Shown here piece by piece: positions 1-5,265 of a DNA stretch of 5,286 nt. Under the pieces are notes generated by a model that saw only the letters and a list, made by a program, of their open reading frames with translations, searched no databases and was not told the DNA's origin. The position numbers were made by a program, and so were the translations under genes. Origin of the DNA: Candidatus Nitrosopolaris nunavutensis (GTDB taxonomy: Archaea > Thermoproteota > Nitrososphaeria > Nitrososphaerales > Nitrososphaeraceae). The stretch's first letter is position 1, and every line of letters starts with the position of its first letter. The DNA lies in NCBI GenBank assembly GCA_002501855.1, contig DAOM01000280.1, forward strand, positions 1 to 5,286, written 5' to 3'.

Positions 1-186
1 CCAGTCATTGCTTTGAATTGTAATACGTTAACCACGGCCTTTCTTCGGATATATTGTTCGGCTACCTTTCGAATGAATGTACTTCTTGGGATATCGCCTC
101 GCGCTTTTTATATTTTTTGTAAGATCGATTCAGGGGGAGGTAATGCCCACTTTATCTGTCTTATTATGAATTGTTGTACTAGTCAT
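1..186 (-). pseudogene. Broken ribbon-helix-helix (CopG/Arc-type) DNA-binding protein, cut by the left window edge
   Basis: Reading on the minus strand from ATG at 186-184 gives a short N-terminus (MTSTTIHNKTDKVGI) that runs into TGA at 132-130. The next frame, from about 143, continues the same protein: LPPPESILQKI, then TAA at 110-108, then KARGDIPRSTFIRK and VAEQYIRRK, open to the window edge. The joined product follows the ribbon-helix-helix plan: a short beta-strand (KVGI.LPP), helix 1 (ESILQKI), a turn (ARGDIPRS), and helix 2 (TFIRKVAEQYI). Family members bind DNA as dimers and often repress their own promoter. The frameshift lies at or next to a C-run (133-137), and the stop sits where a residue linking the two parts would be. 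Two lesions suggest a pseudogene. The family call is fairly sure because the motif order is preserved across both breaks; the C-terminus is outside the window. Confidence 0.6.
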
Positions 187-196
187 ACTAGTACAA
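174..196. promoter_or_regulatory. Perfect 10-bp inverted repeat centred on a start codon; candidate operator
   Basis: TTGTACTAGT (174-183) and ACTAGTACAA (187-196) are exact inverted copies separated by CAT, which is the ATG start codon of the minus-strand ribbon-helix-helix gene. A second 10-bp palindrome, CAATATATTG (194-203), overlaps its right arm. With a TATA-like box at 215-221, transcription would begin inside or just upstream of the repeat, so it is placed well for autoregulation by the encoded regulator. The operator role is inferred. A simple hairpin or an insertion scar is also possible; no T-run follows on either strand, so a terminator is less likely. Confidence 0.5.
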
Positions 197-214
197 TATA
201 TTGTTCCGCGCTAC

Positions 215-221
215 ATTTAAA
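215..221 (-). promoter_or_regulatory. TATA-like box for the ribbon-helix-helix gene
   Basis: TTTAAAT on the minus strand is centred about 32 nt upstream of the ATG at 186. That fits an archaeal promoter with a leader of only a few bases. It overlaps the stop codon of the upstream truncated VOC frame. Confidence 0.4.
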
Positions 222-549
222 CATATCGTTTGGCAATGTAATTTTGTTCTACATCGTTCCTCCAGCCGCAGTCAGTCGCTAAACCGACTTGCTGTACCTT
301 GGATGAATAATCGTCTATTGAGTCTACGCCTATGAAATTGGTGATACCGTGTTGTGGGTTTTGTCTTTTCATCATCCCTCCACGTAATGCTTCGTTTCCC
401 TTGTCGTCTGTAGTAGTTATCATCCAATATTCCATAGTAGAATCACTTCCAGACCACTTGTCTATCTTCCATCCAAAAAGTTCATGATAGAACTTCTTTG
501 ATCTTTCAATATTGTCAGACGGAATTTCAAAGTGAACTATTGTTGCGAT
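217..549 (-). pseudogene. VOC-superfamily (glyoxalase/bleomycin-resistance-like) protein, start lost and C-terminus replaced
   Basis: The minus-strand product reads IATIVHFEIPSDNIERSKKF, then YHELFGWKI, MEYWMITTTDDKG, GGMMKRQNP, GITNFIGVDSIDDYSSKVQ. This is the beta-alpha-beta-beta-beta plan of a VOC module followed by the first strand and helix of the second module. Close relatives usually begin M-A-T-I-V-H-F; here ATC (549-547) stands where ATG is expected. The longest open frame uses GTG at 576, but that codon abuts the TATA-like box (577-584), so the extra nine residues are probably not native. After about residue 89 the family pattern ends: the last two strands, with the usual GYF and D-x-x-G-N-x-G segment, are replaced by about 21 unrelated residues before TAA. 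No other frame restores them. His6 in the first strand is kept, but the second half of the metal/substrate site is missing, so the product is probably inactive. The substrate of this family cannot be told from sequence. Confidence 0.65.
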
Positions 550-576
550 ATACTTATCTTCACATCTATTCAACAC

Positions 577-584
577 TTTAAAAA
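577..584 (-). promoter_or_regulatory. TATA-like box for the VOC gene
   Basis: TTTTTAAA on the minus strand is centred about 31 nt upstream of the ATC at 549-547. This spacing matches the other short-leader genes here and supports position 549, not the GTG at 576, as the original start. Confidence 0.45.
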
Positions 585-623
585 GTAAGATAGTAATGAT
601 CTGTCGACATGCTTGTCAATAAC

Positions 624-635
624 AAGTAATTACTT
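624..635. repeat. 12-bp perfect palindrome upstream of the VOC promoter
   Basis: AAGTAATTACTT is a perfect palindrome about 45 bp upstream of the VOC TATA-like box. A second short dyad, CTTGT (612-616) with ACAAG (622-626), overlaps it. It could be an operator, but AT-rich palindromes of this length also arise by chance. The rest of the 585-790 gap holds no gene I can recognise. Confidence 0.3.
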
Positions 636-790
636 CATAACATCCCGCTCATGGAGCCCAGGGTGTGTGAAACGTTATACTACGAGATACTTTCTGAATT
701 TGCTAACTAATAAATTTCCTTCTGTTTATATCTAGGATGACAATAATGAAACTATAATGTCTCTCTCTGTTTATTCCTAATGACGAATCC

Positions 791-810
791 AAAAGAAAAC
801 AACAACATTT
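791..810 (-). terminator. Possible T-rich archaeal terminator after the NmrA-like gene
   Basis: On the minus strand this reads as a T-rich tract (AAATGTTGTTGTTTTCTTTT), 20-40 nt beyond the TAA of the NmrA-like gene. Archaeal termination often uses such tracts without a hairpin. The call is by position and composition only. Confidence 0.3.
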
Positions 811-829
811 GATGACTGATTGGTCTTTC

Positions 830-1705
830 TTATCTAAGGGCTTCAGCATGATCTTTTGCGAACTGACCAAATAATATTGGTTTTCGTCCTGTAATCTGTT
901 CAACTACAGTAGTCATTTGCGGTCCATGACCAGCTCTAATAATATTGTTGAACTCCATCATAGCATCAATAAACCAATTTTCCATACCCATCTCTTTCAT
1001 TCCCCTGCGAGCATCTTCTTCTGGTATGTCTATATATGATACTCTTTTACCAATCTCCTTAGAAAGGATTTCGGCTGCTTGACTAAATGATAATGTCTCC
1101 CGGCCAGTGATATCGTATGCTTTATTCTCATGCTGACTTCTATTTTTAGTTAGTACGTTCACAGCAACAGCTGCGATATCTCTAACATCGACGAAACTAA
1201 CCTTTCCATCTCCTGCAGGCAGGTAAAAAGTATTTTGATTTTTTATTGTCTGGCCAAAAATATTTAGGAAGTTTTGTATAAATGCAGTCGGGCGTAGGAA
1301 GGTATACGGTATTCCAGATTCCTCTATGATTTTTTCTTCTTGTCTATGTAATCGTCCAATTATAATTCCAGGTTCAGCATCGGCTCCCATGACAGATAAC
1401 TTCACTACATATCCGACACCATTTTCTTTGCTTCTTTTACCAAATTAGAAGAAACTTGTGTCATGTTAGGCGTAGGTAGTGTCACCAAGAAGAGTTTATC
1501 AACATTGTATAGAGCACCAACAATAGTTTCTTGTCTATTGTAATCGATGTTAACTATTTCAACTGCTTTGTCAACCTTAAATTTATCAGCTTTATATTGC
1601 GAATGAACGGCTGCTCTAACACTTTGAACTAAAGGTGTTAGCTGCTTTACTACTTCGCTTCCAACAGTACCAGTTGCACCTGTTACTAAAATTGTTCTCC
1701 GCCAT
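830..1705 (-). pseudogene. NmrA-like NAD(P)-binding Rossmann-fold protein, two frameshifts
   Basis: With two one-base corrections this reads as one protein of about 290 residues, the normal NmrA-family length. It starts MAEN (ATG 1705-1703). A slip at about 1691-1694, with one extra base, leads into ILVTGATGTVGSEVVKQL, carrying the GxxGxxG dinucleotide-binding loop. The frame runs through VEIVNIDYNRQETIV, YNVDKLFLVTLPTP and VKEAKK, then meets TAG at 1407-1405. A missing A in the A-run at 1422-1425 would join it to NGVGYVVKLSVMGADAE, which continues as the long 830-1405 frame: IPYTFLRPTAFIQNFL, FVDVRDIAAVAVNVL, YDITGRETLSFSQAAEIL, ending TAA at 832-830. The RPTAFIQNFL and DVRDIA segments are typical of NmrA/QorB-like atypical short-chain dehydrogenases, which sense or reduce with NAD(P)H; the substrate is unknown. 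The 191-residue C-terminal frame alone lacks the cofactor loop and would not be a working enzyme. Either a recent pseudogene or two indel errors. Confidence 0.75.
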
Positions 1706-1734
1706 TATTCATAATTATGTGACAGGATTGAATC

Positions 1735-1742
1735 TATTTAAA
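1735..1742 (-). promoter_or_regulatory. TATA-like box for the NmrA-like gene
   Basis: TTTAAATA on the minus strand is centred about 33 nt upstream of ATG 1705, a good match to the archaeal TATA consensus and to the spacing of the neighbouring genes. It supports 1705 as the original start. Confidence 0.5.
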
Positions 1743-1766
1743 TTTGGTAGTAATTTCTAACTAACT

Positions 1767-1783
1767 TGATAATTCATTTATCA
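1767..1783 (-). terminator. Small hairpin directly after the short minus-strand gene
   Basis: TGATAA (1767-1772) pairs with TTATCA (1778-1783) around a 5-nt loop, starting one base beyond the TGA (1787-1785) of the short minus-strand gene. The stem is weak and AT-only except for one pair. A terminator role is only a guess. Confidence 0.2.
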
Positions 1784-1784
1784 G

Positions 1785-1962
1785 TCAGGCAATCTTCTTG
1801 CTAAATTTGGATTGATCAAGCTGATTAATTATATCTGTGGCTATGAGTATTTCTTTTATACATTGTAAAATGGAAGGTCTCATGCACGCCTATAATTTGC
1901 ACTAAGCAGCGGTATATCTCCTTTAGTTCATTTTCTAATTCAGAGTTATTTTTTCTTGACGT
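1785..1962 (-). pseudogene. Unrecognised short protein (about 58 residues), start codon lost and one frameshift
   Basis: The minus-strand frame reads SELENELKEIYRCLVQIIGV, HETFHFTMYK, and then, after skipping one A in the run at 1854-1857, EILIATDIINQLDQSKFS, KKIA and TGA. Both parts are helical, amphipathic and protein-like, and they join without loss, so I take this as one gene with a one-base insertion. The expected start is ACG at 1962-1960 (ACG-TCA-AGA, read T/M-S-R), one substitution from ATG; no other usable start lies in the frame before TAG at 1971-1969. The predicted fold is a small two- or three-helix protein. I do not recognise the family. It lies head-to-head with the plus-strand broken gene beginning about 35-50 nt away, so the two may have shared a promoter region. 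Confidence 0.4.
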
Positions 1963-1996
1963 ATTGAACTAAAAGGTACTATACTTGGCCTTGTGG

Positions 1997-2411
1997 ATGA
2001 AAAATGGTACTATGCAGCCGCAAGTTCAGATGAAACGAACGGTATATCCAATCATATTTGCTAATACCAAATAATTCGTAGAACAGCAACAATTATTCTT
2101 TGATACTCTGGCAGAAGCAATTCCCGCAGACAGAGGATCAAAGATGTTAAAGAAGATTTAAAGAGAGAATTTATTGATACAATTAGAGATCCTGCTGAGA
2201 TACAGTCTATAGTTCCTAGAGTCATATCCTCTGCTGCTGAAGAGCTCGGTTACCATTCCTACCGTGAATACTTTTTATCGTATGAGAGAGAGTATTAGAA
2301 ATTTTTGAATCGAATGTTTTTCCAAGAATCAAAACTGATCGGTCTGTTGATTCTGCCTCGTTAGGATTTTACTTCACTATTGACGTCCTCAAATGCAATC
2401 TCGAAAACTAA
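1997..2411 (+). pseudogene. Unrecognised protein (about 130 residues), one nonsense codon and two frameshifts
   Basis: From ATG 1997 (or ATG 2012) the frame reads MQPQVQMKRTVYPIIFANTK, meets TAA at 2072-2074 (one substitution from CAA, Gln), and continues FVEQQQLFFDTLAEAIPADR and GSK. A missing A at about 2140-2143 shifts to DVKEDLKREFIDTIRDPAEI, VPRVISSAAEELGYHSYREY, FLSYER. A second missing base at about 2290-2292, in a GA repeat, shifts to VLEIFESNVFPRIKTDRSVD, LGFYFTIDVLKCNLEN and TAA at 2409-2411. The three pieces abut with no gap and have one consistent composition (mostly charged, helical), so one ancestral soluble protein is likely. I do not recognise the family. The N-terminus is the least certain part: a different frame over 1963-2064 is also open. 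Confidence 0.4.
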
Positions 2412-2468
2412 GAAGAATATAATGTCGATAGTTGTTCATGTGATTTCATGACCTCTTCGACTTCTTAG
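2408..2468. repeat. Nested inverted repeats in the leader region of the propeller gene
   Basis: CTAAGAAG (2408-2415) and CTTCTTAG (2461-2468) are exact inverted copies. Between them lies a second dyad, TCATG (2436-2440) with CATGA (2447-2451). The set sits about 100-160 nt upstream of the TTG start of the propeller gene. It may be a folded leader or a regulator site, but the arms are short and the loop is long. Nothing else is recognisable in 2412-2550. Confidence 0.2.
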
Positions 2469-2552
2469 AACCTGTCAATGAGAAACAATGATATAACATA
2501 AAGTAATAAACATCGTTGGAAACTGAAGCTCTAATCAGTAGAAAATATAAGG

Positions 2553-2557
2553 GGAGG
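2553..2557 (+). promoter_or_regulatory. Shine-Dalgarno site deciding the TTG start
   Basis: GGAGG, within AGGGGAGG, lies 8 nt before TTG at 2566. It matches the CCUCC of the archaeal 16S rRNA 3' end. No ATG or GTG lies in frame between the TAA at 2548-2550 and the transmembrane segment, so this site supports the TTG. It implies a leadered mRNA, unlike the neighbouring short-leader genes. Confidence 0.6.
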
Positions 2558-2565
2558 CCAGATTA

Positions 2566-4272
2566 TTGAAAAATAAAAATATTATAGCTTACGGGGTAAT
2601 TGGAATTATTGTTGTCGTTGTAACTGCTTACGTTGTTTTTATTAGACCTCCAAATAATAATATTAGTAATAATAATGTTATCAGCAGCAACAATCCAAAC
2701 TTGCAGTCTACTGCCCAACTTATCGCAAATTCAAGAGCTGCAGCAGTTGAACAATATCAAAAGCTATTCTGTGGGTTAAATTCTATTCCGCATTCTACTA
2801 ATTACATAACAGAGTACAAACTCCCAGCTACATGCGAAATGCCCCTAGGTGTCTTGGTTGACGATCAACTTGCAAAGGTATGGTACATATCTACGAAACA
2901 TGGAACGCTCGGTAGCTACGATCTTGCCACTCACAAATTTGATAAAGAACTCACCATTCCTGTGTGGAACGTACGCAACATTCCTACTGACAATTCTCAG
3001 GTATGGTCTGTTAGGGAGGATAAGAGTGGAAACATTTGGTTTACAGACGAGAAACAAAACGCAATTTGGAGGTATAGTAAGTCTGTTGGGGGCTTTGAAT
3101 TGTATAAAGTTCCTGAGATGTCTAAAGTCTTTGGTACAACTTATCCTGTATCTGTTGATTTTGATTTAAAAGGAAATGTATATTTTGTGGGCATACGTAT
3201 GCCTGTACTCTGGTTCGGAAACACTACCCAGATGAAGAATGGTACCTCAAATGGAATAAATAAGATTCCAATACCTACAGATGGATTCAAGGGTATATCT
3301 CCTGATCTAATCAGTACCGGTTCTATCGCAGTCGACAATAAACGGAACGTCGTCTGGATTTCAATGTTATCTTTCCCTAGTAAGGGCGAAATTCTGCGAT
3401 ATAATATAACCTCAAAAACTTTTGATACTTTCAATTTGCCGTCAGGATTAAACTCTCCAGTAGGAGTTGCAGTAGACGAGAACGGTAATCCTTGGGTCAC
3501 CGATCATGCTACGAGTCTATTTTTCATGTTAAACGCCTCCAACGGCAAGACCGCAACCTACGCAACGTCTAGAGTTTCGCCACAGATTTATGGTGTAAGT
3601 GACGTTAATAGTATTCCACAAGGTGCTTATAGTCTGCCTTACTGGATAGAAAAAGGGTCTGCTGGTAGCGATGGATCGCTTTGGTTTAATGAGCATGAGG
3701 GAAACAAGATAGCCAAGTTCGAGCCTTCAAATAATACCTTGTACGAATATTGGATTCCTACACAGGCTAGATTGTGGGGTAACTGTCCTCCTAACAGTCA
3801 AACATGCGGTATAGCCAACACCCTACAGTTCTCAAGAGGACAGAATGGCCAGACATGGTTTACAGAATGGTCAGAAAATAAGATAGGGAGCCTAACAGCA
3901 ACCAATTACAGACAGCTACCATTCTCTGTTTCAGTATATCCTCAAGAGCTGACTATTAAAAGAGGTCAGGCTGTAGAGATTAAAGTTAATGTTTCAGCAA
4001 CGACAACAACAAGACTGTCTCAGAATCACTCCAACTCAACTGTTGAAATGGTCGCATCAGGCACATTTACTCCAGGTGGTGACCTCGGAAATTCCACCGG
4101 CATCTTCAGCCAAGGGTCCTTCTCGATACCAGATGCTCATGCTATTAAACAAGTGTCGTTCATCTTCACATCAGCAACAAATCTAAAGCCAGGAGAATAT
4201 GTGCTGATGCTAGGAGCGCAAAACAATGAAGTTGCGATGTTGAAGGCTGTAAAAGTGCACGTTATTAGCTAG
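2566..4272 (+). CDS. Membrane-anchored, extracytoplasmic seven-bladed beta-propeller protein (Vgb/streptogramin-lyase-like) with C-terminal beta domain
   Basis: The 568-residue protein begins MKNKN and a single hydrophobic segment (about 6-26) with Lys before it, predicting an N-in, C-out anchor. An Asn-rich linker (about 29-45) follows. Repeated strand motifs lie at about 105 (VWYIST), 156 (NIWFTD), 204 (NVYFVG), 262 (VVWISM), 308 (NPWVTD), 371 (SLWFNE) and 429 (QTWFTE), most preceded by a G-N or G-S turn and followed by N-K-I-type strands. Seven repeats of 45-65 residues fit a seven-bladed propeller of the virginiamycin B lyase/NHL-like type. Residues about 452-568 form a Ser/Thr-rich, Ig-like beta domain. 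The only four Cys make two close pairs (69/90 and 407/414), suited to disulfides outside the cell. About ten N-x-S/T sequons (for example 219, 225, 280, 323, 475, 490, 509) suggest glycosylation. True Vgb opens streptogramin antibiotics, but it is soluble and about 300 residues; I see no evidence for that activity here. A surface binding or sensing role is as likely. Intact, with a TTG start. Confidence 0.85.
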   Translation: MKNKNIIAYGVIGIIVVVVTAYVVFIRPPNNNISNNNVISSNNPNLQSTAQLIANSRAAAVEQYQKLFCGLNSIPHSTNYITEYKLPATCEMPLGVLVDDQLAKVWYISTKHGTLGSYDLATHKFDKELTIPVWNVRNIPTDNSQVWSVREDKSGNIWFTDEKQNAIWRYSKSVGGFELYKVPEMSKVFGTTYPVSVDFDLKGNVYFVGIRMPVLWFGNTTQMKNGTSNGINKIPIPTDGFKGISPDLISTGSIAVDNKRNVVWISMLSFPSKGEILRYNITSKTFDTFNLPSGLNSPVGVAVDENGNPWVTDHATSLFFMLNASNGKTATYATSRVSPQIYGVSDVNSIPQGAYSLPYWIEKGSAGSDGSLWFNEHEGNKIAKFEPSNNTLYEYWIPTQARLWGNCPPNSQTCGIANTLQFSRGQNGQTWFTEWSENKIGSLTATNYRQLPFSVSVYPQELTIKRGQAVEIKVNVSATTTTRLSQNHSNSTVEMVASGTFTPGGDLGNSTGIFSQGSFSIPDAHAIKQVSFIFTSATNLKPGEYVLMLGAQNNEVAMLKAVKVHVIS

Positions 4273-4524
4273 CTATAGTCGCTACTGCTACTGCGGGTAT
4301 CAAGCTGACCGTGATACGCTCAATCATCGCGGCGAGATATATGTACATCTATTTCATATGTACCGCCGTCATTCTATTCCAGCCGCCATAAGCCAAATGA
4401 TACCCTAGAACGTACTCCTATGAATTATGTCCAGATGGTTCTGAATGGGTCCACCGCATTGCACACCACTAAGTCGTCCATTGCGGCAGGAGCCGTCGTT
4501 ATATCCAGCGGCACGTGTGTGCAG
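4273..4524. other. Intergenic region between convergent genes with a GC-rich patch; no gene recognised
   Basis: The gap separates the stops of two convergent genes. The stretch 4441-4530 is about 57% G+C by count, against about 42% in the preceding 120 nt, and contains short dyads such as CCGCA/TGCGG and CGGC-AGGA-GCCG. A plus-strand frame is open from about 4313 to TGA at 4537-4539, with an ATG at 4420 giving 39 residues (begins MNYVQMVLNGSTALH), but it has no ribosome site and overlaps the convergent gene. A minus-strand frame encodes 27 mostly hydrophobic residues (MYIYLAAMIERI and so on). I cannot support either as a gene. A structured RNA or a relic of transferred DNA is possible. Confidence 0.3.
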
Positions 4525-4761
4525 TTATGGGATAGATGAGTTTTGTACTATTTTGCTACTGGTAGTGGCGTTAGCAAATGATGCGTGGCAATTACTGTTG
4601 ATACACACGACTGTATGACATGTATCTCCAACACAGCTAGTAGTGCTCTTTTTTATATGAATTTGTGCTTTCGCTAAATATGTATGCTCCCCTAATGCAA
4701 TGATTAACATAGATGCTATGACAACCATTGTCAGACTCAAAATTGTGTGATTTATCTTCAT
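4525..4761 (-). CDS. Small secreted protein with two tandem C-x4-C-H motifs
   Basis: The start is taken as ATG 4761 (78 residues: MKINHTILSLTMVVIASMLI and so on) because a TATA-like box lies about 26 nt upstream. The longer frame from ATG 4782 would begin inside that box. Residues 2-24 give a signal peptide (Lys, then a long hydrophobic core), with a likely cut after A-K-A before Q33. The mature chain is about 46 residues and carries SCVGDTCHTVVCINSNCHAS: four Cys spaced exactly five apart (43, 48, 53, 58), the second and fourth followed by His. Two N-x-S/T sequons follow (NAT, NSS). The regular C/H pattern suggests metal (copper or zinc) binding or two disulfides in an extracytoplasmic peptide. 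C-x4-C-H also occurs as a haem-attachment motif in cytochrome c3, but no axial ligands or fold support that here. I do not recognise the family. It is convergent with the propeller gene. Confidence 0.65.
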   Translation of the reverse strand: MKINHTILSLTMVVIASMLIIALGEHTYLAKAQIHIKKSTTSCVGDTCHTVVCINSNCHASFANATTSSKIVQNSSIP

Positions 4762-4782
4762 CCTGAGAGCAATTGATAACAT

Positions 4783-4791
4783 AAAATATTT
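4783..4791 (-). promoter_or_regulatory. TATA-like box for the small secreted protein
   Basis: AAATATTTT on the minus strand is centred about 26 nt upstream of ATG 4761, which suits a leaderless transcript. ATG 4782 abuts this box, which is why the shorter start is preferred. Confidence 0.45.
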
Positions 4792-4951
4792 GATTTGGGA
4801 GGAATATTGCTATATCTTTACTCTAATAGATTTATCAGAATAAAGCATCAATTAAAGATAGCGCTTCGAGTATATGAAAAATATCTATTTATCACAACAA
4901 ATAACCATCGTCACATAACAGAAGAAGGAAAATCTCTCAATTATTTGCAGG

Positions 4952-4961
4952 TACCGCGGTA
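4952..4961. repeat. GC-rich 10-bp palindrome in an AT-rich gap
   Basis: TACCGCGGTA is a perfect palindrome in the otherwise AT-rich, gene-free gap between the small secreted gene and the patatin fragment. On the minus strand it lies in a short open frame ending TGA at 4939-4937 (MLDSIENNATAVPANN), which could be chance or the tail of a deleted gene. No function is assigned. Confidence 0.25.
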
Positions 4962-5015
4962 GCGTTGTTCTCGATAGAATCAAGCATTCTATAATAAGTT
5001 AGTATAAAGAGATAG

Positions 5016-5231
5016 TTATAAAAAGGTAAGCGGCACGATGGCAAAAAATATCGCCCCGTTCATTGCACCACTGGAAGTTCCAGCAACAATATCAAATAAT
5101 TTGTCGAATCCTTCTTTTCGACCTATTTTTTCATATAATGCTTGAAAGACTCCTGTATCATATGCTCCGAGTGCGCCTCCTCCTTGAAAAACAAGTGCTC
5201 TTTGCTTTTTAGGAACTTTATTGTGAGACAT
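5016..5231 (-). pseudogene. Patatin-like phospholipase, truncated after the nucleophile motif
   Basis: The start is taken as ATG 5231 (MSHNKVPKKQRALVFQGGGA); the frame also stays open to the right edge through GTG 5282. Residues 17-22 (GGGALG) form the oxyanion-hole loop, and residues 51-55 (GTSSG) hold the nucleophile Ser53 in G-x-S-x-G, followed by AMNGAI. Patatin-like hydrolases cleave acyl chains from lipids with a Ser-Asp dyad; the Asp in D-G-G/A lies 100 or more residues later. Here the family pattern ends at about residue 61, next to a T-run (A-run 5043-5048 on the plus strand), and TAA follows after 71 residues. Neither other frame restores a patatin continuation, so most of the gene, with the catalytic Asp, appears deleted. 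The product is almost surely inactive as a lipase. Confidence 0.7.
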
Positions 5232-5258
5232 AACAAACAGTTCATCTTTTATCTTCTT

Positions 5259-5265
5259 CTTTAAT
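5259..5265 (-). promoter_or_regulatory. Weak TATA-like box for the patatin fragment
   Basis: ATTAAAG on the minus strand is centred about 31 nt upstream of ATG 5231, the same spacing as at the other minus-strand genes. It favours 5231 over the upstream GTG 5282. Confidence 0.3.

Noticed and set aside
13..282. Plus-strand open frame of 89 residues
   Set aside because: It is antisense to the RHH and VOC remnants, Cys-rich and without domain features; the minus-strand reading explains the sequence better.
703..903. Minus-strand open frame of 66 residues
   Set aside because: It overlaps the NmrA-like 3' end in another frame, has low-complexity content (CCC run) and no promoter; it is a shadow.
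1963..2064. Plus-strand frame reading ELKGTILGLVDEKWYYAAAS
   Set aside because: It looks somewhat protein-like but has no start and does not continue into the downstream coding pieces; the adjacent frame from ATG 1997/2012 does.
2845..3500. Several open frames inside the propeller gene, on both strands
   Set aside because: They are alternative-frame shadows of a clearly coding 568-residue frame.
4420..4539. 39-residue plus-strand frame in the GC-rich patch
   Set aside because: No ribosome site, no TATA box at the right distance, overlap with the convergent gene and no recognisable motif.
4590..4640. Possible c-type haem attachment (two C-x4-C-H motifs)
   Set aside because: The chain is too short and lacks a cytochrome fold or clear axial ligands, and ammonia-oxidising archaea are generally considered to lack typical c-type cytochromes.
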